DNA of 64,000 nt, taken from NCBI GenBank assembly GCA_015680685.1, contig MNCI01010476.1, forward strand, positions 76,321 to 140,320, in the 5' to 3' direction. The notes beneath the pieces were generated by a model. It was given only the letters and a program-made list of their open reading frames with translations, had not been told where the DNA came from and ran no database searches. Positions 34,837 to 47,298 of this stretch are shown here, piece by piece. How positions within the stretch are numbered: the first letter of the stretch is position 1; the number at the start of each line of letters is the position of its first letter. Both the position numbers and the translations under genes were made by a program. This DNA comes from Gnetum montanum (lineage: Eukaryota > Streptophyta > Gnetopsida > Gnetales > Gnetaceae).

Positions 34837-35941
34837 TGATAACAGGGAAGGTGGTTCTCTACAACCGTGGTGGCAATCTGAGAATCAAGAAAAATGCAGG
34901 TTGTTGCTACTAGATTTTTGTAAGTTATCTAAGTTATCTGAGTTATCTAAGTTATCTAAGTTATCTTCTTCATTTTTGTAACATCTCCATGATAACAAGA
35001 ACACTAAATTTGACACCTACACCAAAAATAATGGATAGGTATCAAATTCTTCCGTATCCATTTATTATTAAAATATTTATTTTTAAACATCGAGTTCGTG
35101 GTAGAGAATTTTGCAAATGATAAGGGAATCAGGCAAAGCATATGCCAATAGATGCTATCATGCGTGTTTTTCTACTGGATTCTCCATTGGCTCAAATCAA
35201 ACCTTCTTCTTGGATGAATGCATAGAGCATCACATACGCTTCTTTTACTTCCTTGAAAATCCATATTAATTTAAAACATTAGAAAGCCAAGATTAGCAGT
35301 AGTACCAATTTTAACGGATCGGTATTGGGTTTTGCAATACCCATATATTATTATAATATTTATTTTTAAACCTTGTTGCAGTATAAATAAGGCATTCATC
35401 AAGCACAAAAAAAGGGAAAAAAATTAATTATGCATACACGTCAAAAGAAAATTCATTTCTTTTGAGAAAATAGAAAAGGAGGAGTTGATACTAGTAAATT
35501 CCAAATCACATTGGAATTAATTATTCTTGAGATTTTTGTTGAAGATTTGTTGAGCCTTGTGGCAATTCTCGTAATTCACAATCAAAATTACTGCATTGCA
35601 GAGACAGCAAGGTAGAATTGCAATTTCAGCAAGTCTCCTTTATGATCTTCAATTATTATTTATAATTCCAATTTGATTTAATTATAAATCTTTATTCTTG
35701 AAGTTATGATTAGAATTTAGGATAAAGGTTTATAATTTTACTTATAATTGACAGGCATAAGTATAGAATTTAATTAGATTCAATTCTAACTATTTATTAT
35801 CTTGATGATTTCTGTGACTTTTTAATCGTTCCTCCACAAGATATGACTCGTGAGTTAGTCATAGATGAGGTAATAATCTCTAAAACGAAAAACAAAAAAA
35901 AAATTAAAGGTATCTAGTACCAAATTTTGCCTGGCTCATCA
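34837..35941 (+). repeat. 5' LTR of element E (ends approximate)
   Basis: Starts TGATAACAGGG and ends CTGGCTCATCA before a PBS-like site. The 35015-35880 core matches 53095-53960. It contains five copies of the 9-base unit AAGTTATCT/G at 34922-34966 and two diverged direct copies of a unit containing 'tatttatttttaaac' (about 35030-35090 and 35317-35375). TATA-like 'agtataaataaggcattc' is at about 35380-35397. Confidence 0.7.
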
Positions 35942-35944
35942 AAT

Positions 35945-35963
35945 TGGCACATTTGCTTGGGAG
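35945..35963 (+). other. Degenerate primer-binding site of element E
   Basis: TGGCACATTTGCTTGGGAG resembles the tRNA-Asp-type site of the other elements, with a few mismatches, three bases after the proposed LTR end. Confidence 0.5.
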
Positions 35964-36270
35964 GTCAGCAGAGTTAATCATCATGAAGGGTTGAATAAGC
36001 TTTAATTTTTATTTTATTTTATTTGTGTGGTCATGCATTTTATTTTAGCATTTTATTTTTCTTTTATTTTTTTCAGAAATGCTTTATTTTACTTGTTTTT
36101 CTTGTTTTAAAAAATAAAAATAAAAATAAAGAAAAATATAAGGAATTAGCTCCTCTTATGGTACTACCAACTAAAATCGTTAAAAAAGTTCCAATTAAAG
36201 CTATAGCCATTAAATCAATTTTTAAATTTTTAAGAATGGTAGCCCATGAATGTGTCAACTAAGAGTGTTC

Positions 36271-37904
36271 ATGAAATCAACAAAGCAACCAAAGAAACCT
36301 ACACGAATTCAACCATCTAGAAGCACTCTTAGCCTTTATAAATGTACAAAAGTTAATCAAAATCAAAATCAAGAACAACCAATACGATCAAGAAAATACA
36401 ACCTAATTTTTCCATAACTAGGAACCCTCTATTTGACATTCCAACATCAACCATGAGTTCAACTATGGGGGCATGATATCAAAATCTAAATACTACCCCA
36501 ATGTCAACCTATGTAACCACAATAGGAGGTATCACCCAACCAATAAGTACTTTGAATATACAAACTCCACCAATAGTAACATCATTACCAAGTCCAATAG
36601 TAACTCCAATAGTAGCTTCAACTTATACTATGGGATCATCCTCACATCATGTACCTCCTCCATTTTCTTTAGGACCAGTTTCTCTTTCTTTTGGTAGTTT
36701 AAGTTCTAATGTTCAAATTAATCAGCCATTCCCAGGTCAAACCCTTCGAGAATTATTAAATCAGAGAACATCAATTATACCTCAGGGCCCATTGGTTTTC
36801 CCACAAGGAAGAGATGTAGAGGTTAAAAATATTCACCTATTGCCTATTTTTAAGGGGAAAAATGATGAAGAGCCGGTCACTCACATAAGAGAATTTCAAA
36901 CAACATTAGCTATGTTAGCACCTCAAAGTGGGGATAGAACTAAATTGATTTCTTTTAAATCAACCCTAAAAGAAAAAGTTGTTTTTTGGCTACAAACCCT
37001 TTGAACACAAATTAGTTCTTGGGATGAGTTTAAAAATGCTTTCCTACAAATATTTCTTTCAATGATAGGCTATACTCATTAAGAAAGCAGTTAATGAGTT
37101 TTATGCAACATGAGGATGAGGACTATGAAATCACCTTTGATAGATTTAAAGGATTATGTTTAAAAAATCCAAACCATGGCTTCCCAGCCCATCAATTAAT
37201 CCAAATCTTTGTAGAAGGTTTACTACCCTATTGTAGGCAAAATGTTGACTTTTCATGTGGGGAAAATATTTTAAATGTAACACTAGAAGGTGGTTGGAGA
37301 ATTATAGATTCATTAGTAGACCAAAGTAAACATTGGCCAAAACCCAACATTATGCAAGGCATGACTCAACAAATAAAAAAATTAAATAGAAAACAAGCTC
37401 ATGGAATTCAAAGCAAAGCATGCAACATTTGTGGAAGTCCCCAAACAACATGCCCAGCCTTGTATTATTATCAAAAGGAAATGCAAGAGTCAGCTAAGGC
37501 TTTTCAACAATTTAAGAGCCAACCAACAATGAACTTTCCTCAATGACCATTTTACCCACAACAATATCCTCAAAATAATTTCAGGCCATTTAAGAATCGA
37601 ACTAATGAACACTTGGATAAACTCATCCAAAGCCTCACTTCCTTTATAGACGAAAGTAGATAATTTATGAGTGAAACTAAGAAAAGATTCTAGGACTTAA
37701 CTAGAAATGAATTACCATCTCAACCTAAACCTAATCCTACATCTCAAAGAAAAGAAAAAGAGCAATTACATTCCATTACTACAAGGAGTGGAAAAACAAT
37801 TGAACCTAAAAAAAGGTGAGATTCTAAGAGGTAGAGACACAAGAGGAAATAGAACCACAAGTAGTCAATGGGAAAGACCAACCAACTAGGGAAAAAGAAA
37901 AACT
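36271..37904 (+). pseudogene. gag pseudogene of element E
   Basis: Athila-type capsid region. A Pro/Ser/Thr-rich N-terminal part at 36501-36760 is followed by the capsid core (FKGKNDEEPVTHIREFQ at about 36850-36900). A frameshift near 37055 leads to a second open part at 37094-37546, with the Athila-like FKGLCLKNPNHGFPAHQL region and a degraded knuckle, CNICGSPQTTCP (His lost). A Lys/Glu-rich stretch continues to about 37900. The true start is uncertain; the ATG at 36271 is one option. Confidence 0.75.
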
Positions 37905-38334
37905 ATTATGCTCGAAACATCCAATTTTACCTCCTTTCGCTAAATGATTACAGCTTCACAACCAAAGCCCATCTTGAAAAAATGTTTAGTGAATTATACT
38001 TACATATTCCTTTATAACAAGCATTAAAAGACAAACTGCTCTATGCCAAATACTTAAGGGAATTATGCACTAGGAGAAGAAAAGAAAAAATTCCTAAACA
38101 ATTTTATTTAGTTGATAACCTTTCTCAACTTATACAATGACATGAAATTCCTAAATACCAAGATCCAGGAGTTCCTACCATTCCAATCAAGATAAATGGA
38201 CAAGAAATTAGGAATGCCCTATTAGATTTAGAAGCTAGTACTAATATTATGCCTCTTGCAATGGCTAGATCACTAGATATAGAAGATATAAGAAGAGTAA
38301 ACATGACAATATCATTGGCTAATGGTTCAAGTGT
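37905..38334 (+). pseudogene. pol of element E, first part (protease N-terminal half)
   Basis: Retroviral-type aspartic protease. The active-site region near 38219-38250 reads LLDLEASTNIMP, where Athila proteases have DLGAS, so the catalytic Asp is kept and the Gly is Glu. The sequence breaks at the insertion of element F and resumes at 48299 in the frame expected after removing 9964 bases. Confidence 0.8.
38330..38334. repeat. Target-site duplication AGTGT, left copy (element F)
   Basis: AGTGT precedes the F 5' LTR, and the same five bases follow its 3' LTR at 48294-48298. Confidence 0.9.
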
Positions 38335-39309
38335 TGAAGAGACACGATATCGCATGCACCACGATATCGCGTACGCAATATCGCGTCGTCCCCTGCGATA
38401 TCGCGTATGCGATATCGTGATCCGCTGCCAAATCTATAAATAAGAGGTGGCACTCCCCTCATTGATCATCCTAGGCTAGAAGTAGCGAAGCTCTGGCAGT
38501 TTAGTCACTTCAGAGATAGAATATTTTCCATGTGCCCGTAGTAGGAGTCCCCAAGTGAACGGATCTTTATTCGAGCAGCTTTGTACCTGAATGCAAGTTG
38601 TGTACAGCAATAAAGACGAGCTTTGTGGATAAACGTTGCAATGCATGGAATAGGTTTCTTACATGTCATTTATTACTTGTTGTTAGCACGGCATGAGTAC
38701 ACCTTGGTTACGAGCATTGACGAATGTGTACAGCTAACCAAGGAATCGGCTACTTATCGCAATTAGATTCTCTCACCCTTGTCTCCTAGAACGTAGGATG
38801 AGTATGACTTGATTACGAGCATCTACAGGACTTGATTACGAGCATCTACAGATGTGTACGGCTAGTCAAGGAATCGGCTGCTCATCACACTTAGGCTAGT
38901 TAGGTGCCTCAATACGACCACTTCGAGCACGTGCGTTACATGTGGTGATCCCAGTAACGATTAGCATTTGGTAGCCATAGTTGCATAGTTCAGGGTATGT
39001 ATGGTAAGTGGGAATGGATGCTGACGCTAGTTAATTTAGACTTAGGACATTAGTTAGAGTTAGTTAGTTTGTCAACCCTTTGATCTTAGTATAGAAGAAA
39101 TAAAACCATAAAAGACCAAAAAAATCATATACCTCGGACTTACTTAACCATACACCGTGACAAAAACAAGTAAGTCTGGGAAGGCAACGAATGATTAACC
39201 CCAAGTGTTCCATGGGGCGTTTAGGCATTTATTCTGTGAAGTTCAACCAGATCGCACGTGCTACGCTCATTTCGAATGGTTGAGTGTAGGGGTACCTCGC
39301 CACTCATCA
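38335..39309 (+). repeat. 5' LTR of element F
   Basis: 975 bp, TGAAGAGAC (mutated TGATGAGAC) ... CACTCATCA. Palindrome array at 38344-38419 with CGATATCGCG units, TATAAATA at 38435-38442, AATAAA at 38609-38614. A 23-bp unit starting GACTTGATTACGAGC is tandemly duplicated at 38806-38851, where the 3' LTR has one copy. Confidence 0.93.
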
Positions 39310-39310
39310 T

Positions 39311-39328
39311 TGGCACCGTTGCTGGGGA
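39311..39328 (+). other. Primer-binding site of element F
   Basis: TGGCACCGTTGCTGGGGA, one base after the LTR, identical to that of element B. Complementary, with two mismatches, to the 3' end of plant tRNA-Asp. Confidence 0.88.
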
Positions 39329-39450
39329 CTAAGTGTTTGTGTGCCGAATAGAACATAAGGGATATCACTCACATCGTTTTGAGCCTTAACGAACCTTCAG
39401 GTTAATCAGATAAAAATTTATATAACGGTGAAATTAGCCCACCGATAAAA

Positions 39451-41600
39451 ATGCCTTCTTCTCATAAGAGCAATTCACCACCTAAGGACCATACACGAGA
39501 CAGTCGGCAAGATAAAAAACATAACCAAAATCAGCCAAGTCCTAAACAATATAGGATCACATATACTCATCCCGATGAGTATATTCCTAATTTTACTTTT
39601 GTTCTCCATCAAGACGAACAACTACGATGGAGAAACTTACAAGGTAACATTGTGTTACCCCCAGATCGATCAATCTCTCTCATGCTTTTCCGTGCCTTGG
39701 TACAGATTGGCATGCAAGAGCATTTCGTGGAATACGTTGCAAAATATTTTGACATGAGGGATTATTATCCCACAAATGCCCAACGTATGAGAGACTTAAG
39801 GTAGGAGAGTCAACATGCTTTTTTGAAGGGCAAAGCCCCGCACATCCTTAGCGAAATAGGAGATGAGGAACCCTTTATCACGAGTTCTTTAACAAATGAT
39901 GTTCCCCCTCCTAACGATGGTGCGGAGGAAGGGTATCAGAACCTATGATCAACAATACATATCCCTAGTTCTGATGCCCATGAACACCAGTTGTTCATAG
40001 AGGGAATAACCACTCATGCTAAGGACGGGCACTTAGATCGTCACCACGATCGGGGTCGTAGCAGTCGAATAGAAGGCAAGAAACATTGCCACGGAGGTAG
40101 TTCCCCTTCTTCTTTCCCTTCTTTACATCATTCACCCTCTCCTTCCACATCTGGGCACAACCACCATGAACATAAAGGTGAGGATAAAAGTAAAAAGGAT
40201 GAAAGACCTTGACGAAAAAGTCAAGAGAAAGGACAAGGGCAAGGACATAGGAAGAGTAGGGAACAACGCAGACATCACAGGCATCATGAAAGAGACGATC
40301 ATGATGAGCCCCTTCTCGCAACCCGAAGTATGCTTGATATTACGAAGGTAGTTAGGATTCCCACAAGGCATTTAAAGGATAGCATNNNNNNNNNNNNNNN
40401 NNNNNNNNNNNNNNNNNNNNNNNNNNNNNNNNNNNNNNNNNNNNNNNNNNNNNNNNNNNNNNNNNNNNNNNNNNNNNNNNNNNNNNNNNNNNNNNNNNNN
40501 NNNNNNNNNNNNNNNNNNNNNNNNNNNNNNNNNNNNNNNNNNNNNNNNNNNNNNNNNNNNNNNNNNNNAGGAGGTGGAGTACGATGCTAGAATTGTTCAA
40601 CGAAAAGTATCAGACATACTTCAAAGTGTCCAATTTGCGTAAGCAGATCCAAGGCTGGAAGNNAAATTTTGTGATGAAGAGGATGAGTCACCAATCGAAG
40701 AGTTGGTGAATCGGAAAACTTTGCCGATCCAAAAATTAACAACCGAGGTATCGGCCAAAGTAGACCAAATGTGGGATTCCTTAGACTCAAGAATTGAAAT
40801 AGTCTTGAAAATTGTAGAAGAGTCTAAGGTTGAACAAAGTAGTAACAAAGGTAAGAAAAAGTGGAGAGATTTAAGCCCTGCACATAACAAGAGTAAGGGA
40901 AAAATCACTAACTCCGATGTGGCTAAGGATTCTGATTTAGACGATGACGGTGGATGTGAGATCTGCCATTATCTCACATCATCTAACATCTACAGGAGTC
41001 TGGGGTGTATGCGCTTAATCCAAGACTCAACCAACAGTAAACACCCCGAAGGTTACCTTATCCACAAGGTAACCCATGGCAGTTCCACCAACCCTTAACG
41101 TATTATCCAAGTGGAACTCCACCACAGCCCATCGGATAGCATCAGTAGTGGCAATACCCATAGTCATGGGGGATGCCACCACCAACACAACAGTACCCTT
41201 ACCAATAGCCTAATCCTTATGGTTATTATGGGCATTAGCCGATTTCCCCAGGTGACACTATAGGTCACATAAAATCCCTACGTTACTACTAGGTTCAGGA
41301 GTACTTCGGGACTCCTTCTCCTTCGGGAAATGCTCCATACCCACACTATCCTCCAATTTCATCTGCATCTCTTACGCTAGTAGCTCCACCGCCAACTGCT
41401 CCAACAAAGCCTAAAGTAAACCCCACTCAACCACGATGGCCCAACACTGCAAAGGCTCCCAAGTCTCCAATATCAGTTGGCTCTAACAATCATACACCAA
41501 AAGACCCTTCCTTAGGATCAAAAATCCAACTAAGTCTTCACCTTCACAAGCAATTTAGCATCCTAACACTTCCATACCAAATAAGATTTCGGGAAACCCT
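39451..41600 (+). pseudogene. gag pseudogene of element F
   Basis: The ATG at 39451 opens a 117-codon stretch with the THPDEYIPNFTFVLHQDE region shared with B and G. A 183-base gap removes the middle. After it, 40703-41098 carries the PIQKLTTEVSAKVDQMWDSL segment shared with B and a truncated Cys motif (CEICHY) in which the His and the last Cys residues are lost, apparently by a small deletion. The Pro/Tyr/Gln-rich tail follows in another frame to about 41600. The border to pol is approximate. Confidence 0.78.
40386..40568. other. Assembly gap (183 N)
   Basis: Undetermined bases inside F gag. Two further Ns lie at 40662-40663. Confidence 1.
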
Positions 41601-44600
41601 TCGACAGAGAAATCGCGTCCAATGCATACAATTATGTTAACACATACCGTGACCGATTGGATCAAGGGTGGCCACCTCCCAAAGAAATTTTCAAATCCGG
41701 GAGTCCCCCTAGTTTATCTCCAAGTCACTGGGAATGAACCCCATAAGGCTCTCCTCGACTCAGGTTCTGGGGTCAACTTAATCTCACAAGAACTGTATAA
41801 AACCTGGAACCTGCCTCCACTCAAGAAGAGCAATGTTTGCCTAGAGCTAGCTGACCAATCCATCACTATCCCTTTGGGACAGGTTGAGGACATTGTTATC
41901 ACTGTCGGTGGATGGTCATATCCAGCTGATTTCCTAGTGATCCAAATAAACAATGACAAAGGGGATTTCCCAATTATAATGGGAAAGGCATGGCTGAATA
42001 CAACTGACGCATGCTTCGGAATTCACAACCTTTCCCTAGAAATATCCAAGACAAACACTTTTGGGAAAATTGAGAGGAAAAGAGTTCCATGCACGGCATA
42101 TAGTGACATAGGGTGTCATTGCGTGCAGACATTATGGGTAATACGAAGTTTAACATTGCTTGCATGCAATCGGTGTGCACAGGATGTTGACATCCAAAAG
42201 TGCCTATACGCGATAGCCACACAACAAGAAAACACCTAGTGACTGATGGCTGATAAAGAGAGCAACTCAACAACCTGCATGGAACTAGCTGAGGGAATAA
42301 CTAGTGCTTACATTGAAAGCACAGATGTACTTGAGCAAGTCCGTGGCCAACTTCCAGCCCTTAAATCCAAAAACATCAATTGGGGACAGTTGGAGATTTC
42401 TGAGGAGTTTAAACAAGAGCCCCTAGATTTAAAACCATTACCCACCGGTTTGGAATACGTGACCCTTAAAAATGGAAAATTGGTGATCATCAATGCAAAG
42501 CTCGTATCCAAGCAAAAAGAAAGTTTACTAAAGGTAATAAACAAGTGGTTAGCAACCTTTGCTTGGTCATACCCCGAATTAACCAGAATAGATCCTAGGA
42601 TATGCCAGCATAGGATTTACACAAATCCCTCTATGAAGCCTCACAAACAAACTCAGAGGCGATTGAACCCAAAGCTAAAACAAATAGTGAAAGAGGAGCT
42701 AGAGCAACTTCTCAAGGCTAGGTTCATTTACCCTATTGCTGATAGTGAATGGGTTAGTCCTCTTGTCATCGTACCGAAAAAAGGAGGTAAATGGAGGGTA
42801 TGTATAGATTTTAGGCTATTAAATATGGCAACATTCAAAGACCACTTTCCATTTCCATTTTTTGACCAAGTCTTAGACACTATAGCAGGGCATCGCTATT
42901 ATAGTTTTCTAGATGGATATAGTGGGTACAACCAAATACAAATTGCGCTAGAAGACCAAGCCAAGACCACGTTCACCAGCCCTTGGGAAATGTTTGCATA
43001 CAAACAAATGCCTTTTGGCTTGTGCAATTCACCTTCCACATTCTAATGATTAGTTCTAAGAATCTTTCAACAACAAATAGGNATTCTAATGATTAGTTCT
43101 AAGAATCTTTCAACAACAAATAGGTAACGAAGTAGAAGTCTTCATGGATGAATTCTCCACTTATGGGACGAGTTTTGATCAAGCCCTCGACCGGTTAGAG
43201 CAATTATTGAAATGATGTGTTGAAACCAACCTTAAGCTCGACTGGCAAAAAAGTCATTTAATGGTTCAAGAGGGCATCGTACTGGGGCACAAAATTTCAC
43301 AATCAGGAATTTAGGTGGATCCAGAAAAAATTAAAGTCATCCAAGGAATTACCTGACAACTAGAGACCGTTAAAGACATTAGGTCGTTCCTTGGACACAC
43401 TGGCTACTATAGGAGGTTTATCGCGAACTTCTCCAAAGTTGCCAAACCATTGGTAGAATTAACGAAAAAGATGCACCATTTGAATGGACCAGGGAATGTG
43501 AACGAGCATTCCAAACCCTCAAACAGAGGCTTGTGGAAACTCCCATCCTACAAGCCCCTAACTAGTCCAGGTTGTTCCATATCATGACCAATGCATCTAA
43601 CTACACTTTAGGAGCTATACTGACACAATTAGATGAACAAAAATGACCTTATTACATCCATTATGCCAGTAAGAGTATCACCGGTGCACAACTTAACTAC
43701 AAAACTATAGAAAAGGAATTAATGGCTGTAGTGTTTGCATTGGATAAATTTAGGCACTATGGATTGGGTTACAAAGTATACATCCATACAGATCATAGTG
43801 CAATTTGGTTCCTTATGAACAAGCCAACGGTTAGCCCACGTATTATACATTGGTTGGTAATTGTTTAGGAGTTTGACTTAACCATAGTAGACAGCAAAGG
43901 CACCAAGAATGTAGTTGCCAATCACCTATCTTGGTTGTAGTGGGACAACAAAGAGGATGAATACACTGTATCTGACCATTTTCTTGATGAAACCCTCTTT
44001 GTTGGTGTAGTCAATAATCAGCCCACAAAAATAAATTGGTATAGTAGCATTCTTACCTATCTCACATCCCAAAAAATACCACAAGAGTTAGACTTTAGGA
44101 AGAAATAATAGTTTCTTCATAAAACTAAGTACTTCGTGGAAATCAAGGGACAACTTTATAAAGTCTGCCCTAATGGCTTGGTTTGATGGTGTGTGCTTGA
44201 TCAAGATCAATTAAAATTTTTCTAGGATGCTCATGAGGGCCCCTGTGGGGGTCATTATGCTGGGAGACGAATGGCCACTAAGGTTCTGCTTGTAGGATAT
44301 TATTGGCCAACATTATTTCAGGATGGCCATCATTTTTCCCAATCCTATGAGCACTGCCAACTTGATGGGGGAATGACTGCTAGAATGGAGGGTTCGTAAC
44401 AATGGATTTAGCCTTTAGAACCCTTCAATATCTGGGGAATAGATTTTATGGGACCGATTACACCAATGTCCAAAAGAAAAGCATATATAGTCATTGCTGT
44501 TGATTACTTAACCAAATGGGCTGAAGCAGCCGCTGTAACATATTGCACATCATCTACAGCTACACGATTTGTACAACAACAAATCATTAACAGGTTTGGT

Positions 44601-45386
44601 GTGCCACGTGCGCTCATTTATGATAATGGGACACATTTTATGGGTGCAACCTTTCGAAAATTGATGCAATGCTTAGGGGTTGAGCATAAAATGACTACAC
44701 ATTACCACCCCCAAGCTAATGGTTAAGCCAAGGTTACTAATAGGGAGATTACAAGAATATTAACATGAACAATCAGCAAATTTAGGTGAGACTGGAGAAT
44801 GAAACTGAACGACGCTCTTTGGGCGTATCATTCCACTTGGAAGCTCCCTACTAGATATTCTCCCTATGAGCTAGTGCATGGAAAACTTCCAAAACTCCCC
44901 ATATAGAGTGAGCTCCGTACACTATCCATGGCTTATGAACTGCACCTGGATCTTGACCTAACACAAAAACAATGGTTAGCAACTTTGAATGTGTTAGACG
45001 AGAACAAATTGATTGCACTATCGTTAAATGAGTTGCACAAGGCACACAGTAAACAACGTCATGACTTAAGGATCCGAAGGTTTAGGTACCAACCCAGAGA
45101 TAAGGTCCTTTACTAGAACCCCACGCATGTAACCCAACGTACAAAGTTTCAAACCTTGTGAAAAGGACCTTATATTATTCATACTACCTTCCCCTCTGAA
45201 GCCAGGATGATATATAAGCCTGATAGCCCGAGTAAAAGGTTATTGGTTAATGTACAACAAACAAAACCTTTCCATGTACCTGCAATAGCTAGTACCAGTT
45301 CCACCTCCACTAGCGGGCAACCTCGCTCATTATTTTGGATCTCTCCCTTGCAACTCAGTCATGGAGGAGATGGCCACCTATGCTAA
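41601..45386 (+). pseudogene. pol pseudogene of element F (protease, RT, RNase H, integrase)
   Basis: PR and RT share a frame, separated by one TAG at 42237-42239. PR has an intact DSGSGVN at about 41758-41780. RT (42246-43046 and onward) has SEWVSPLVIVPKK, FLDGYSGYNQIQ and MPFGLCNSPSTF. The active-site box reads FMDE at 43141-43152, the second Asp being Glu. RNase H lies about 43560-43940. Integrase (about 44100-45100) has the H/C zinc region, WGIDFMGP at 44427-44450 and DNGTHF at 44622-44639 intact, then a stop at 44724-44726 and Lys in place of the third catalytic acid. The C-terminus SHGGDGHLC ends at the TAA at 45384-45386. A 42-base duplication around an N at 43082 shifts the frame artificially. 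Confidence 0.9.
43040..43124 (+). repeat. Exact 42-bp duplication around a single N (probable assembly artefact)
   Basis: 43040-43081 and 43083-43124 are identical and separated by one N. Removing one copy and the N (43 bases) keeps the RT frame continuous into the active-site box, which favours an assembly error over a real repeat. Confidence 0.85.
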
Positions 45387-47298
45387 CCATATGGGGCCCT
45401 CAGTTCTTTTAAGTTTTTGTTTTACACTGTTTTTTGTTTTACACATTTTTATTTTACAAATTTCTTTAACTTTTCTACTTTTTTTTTAACAAATTTCTTT
45501 AACTTTTCTTGTTTTTGTTTTACATCATCATTATACTTTTTCAATTTTTGTGTGTCTATGTGATCCACCCTGTAAGTTTGTCCCATAATAAGTGTTCTTC
45601 ATGATAGTATGAACTATTTTCATATTGATTGCTAAGGTTTGGTTTTTACCTTTAAGTCACAATGTTGATACTAAGGTATGTTTCTTCTGATATGGCAAGC
45701 AATGAGTTCACTTCATCCATCCATCCACCAATTTCTATGGTTTCTCTTGGCTTGGAAATGTACGGTCCCTTTCTAATAAGAACTTTAATGAATTGGTGAC
45801 TGGGGATTTCTCAAACTAAGGAAGGACTCATGGATTGAAAAGGGTGTGACTTTAAAGGAACTTGATGCTTTTGTGTGGGTCATTCTCTTGGGTGCTTGAA
45901 TGTTTCTTCTTGAGTTCTCTTGCCATTCCGATGTTACCCAATTATCGGAAGCTGAGACAATAAAAATAAAAAGTCTTTGCATGGTGTGGTCCTCAAGCAT
46001 AAAAACACAAAACTCAAAAAAAAAAACCAAGTGAGAATTCAAAGCACACCCCTTAGACGAATAAACTTAGGCTACAAGCACTGGTTATGAAACCAAAAGT
46101 GTTCCCTCTAACTTCCCATTCTCTCGTTTGTTTCATCGGAATGATGGTGGCTCTTGGAGTGTGCACTCTTGTTGCCCAAGTGGATGGTTTAGCTAAACAC
46201 ATTGATGCTAAGTCACTGGATGTGGTTGGTTTGAGCCCGAAGTTGGAATGAGATTTTCCAAGTCACATTAATCATCAAACACACCAGGGGCTGTACACCA
46301 CCTTGTTCTTGGGATTGCATTCCATTTCTCTTCTCTCCATCCTTCTCTCCATTGTTCACCTCATTGCCGGTTGTATCATTAGTGTATATATTTTGGTCAA
46401 TGCATTATTTTCTTTTTGGTACATTCTTGTGGTTAAGACTTTAACTCTTGTTCCAAATGACATTCCCAAGGCCTACGGACTCTTTGAATGTGAGTTTGTC
46501 AGGGCATTAAGGGCATGAGCCTACTTTGGGGAGGACCCACTAACATTCCTATTTGGAGCCTTAGTTAAATTCTTTCCCTTAACATTTTTCAGTTAATTTT
46601 ATTTTGTTCATTTCCATCTTGACATCCCTTTCCTCGATGCCATAGTTTTCATTTTCTATCTATCTTTCTTACTCCTTTCCTTTCTCCATTCTAACTCTAC
46701 CAGAGGTTCGGAATTAGTCACAGGGGTATGGGGCCTGATTTTCTCGATTTTCTCCTAGCCCCAAAATTTTTGATTTTCTTCCTAACCCCTACACCTTCGG
46801 TAGTCATCAGTAACATATTCCTAGATCCATATCAGCCATACCACAACATCGCCAATGAGTTTACACCAAAGCAAGGTATCAATTACATGATGATTCAATT
46901 ACCCTTGCTAATATATGATGGTGTTGTGTGTGCAGATGGTGGACATGCAAACAATGAATTGGATCTAGAGCAAACACTTGGAATGGAGCAGTGTTGAAGC
47001 AGCTATGTAAGGAGCAAGATCGATGGTGTGCTTACGGATGGACAACGAGGGCACAATCTTGGCATTGGCAGCAGCAACACTTCCTTCTTTCTCTCTCTTT
47101 CTCAGTTGCCAACAAAGGCCTAATGTCATTGTAATAAGATGTTCACCCTTGTTGTCATGAACACCAGTTTTGTCAAGTCTTGTAATAATGATCCATTCAC
47201 ATGTCATCCCATTAATTCCATTCCCCTCAATAATTCCATACCTACCTGATATTATTGTAAGGAACTCGAGGATGAGTTTTCATTCAGTCATGGGGGTA
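45387..47298 (+). other. Spacer and 3' region of element F
   Basis: Collinear in part with the C and A spacers (45590-45870). It carries the shared block at 46520-46540 (CTACTTTGGGGAGGACCCAC) and a PPT-like motif at 46714-46729. No palindrome array with a TATA box was found. The 46728-47190 segment, where ORF3 would be, has an 89-codon open stretch (46728-46997) with no similarity to ORF3. The polypurine tract TCAGTCATGGGGGTA lies at 47284-47298. Confidence 0.68.

Noticed and set aside
42237-42239. Programmed readthrough between protease and RT of F
   Set aside because: A TAG separates them in frame, but stops of the same kind are frequent throughout, and B shows no stop at a matching place that I could confirm.
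46728-46997. 89-codon open frame in the F 3' region as a gene
   Set aside because: No recognisable domain, no homologue in the other elements and no clear start context. Kept only as a note on replaced sequence.
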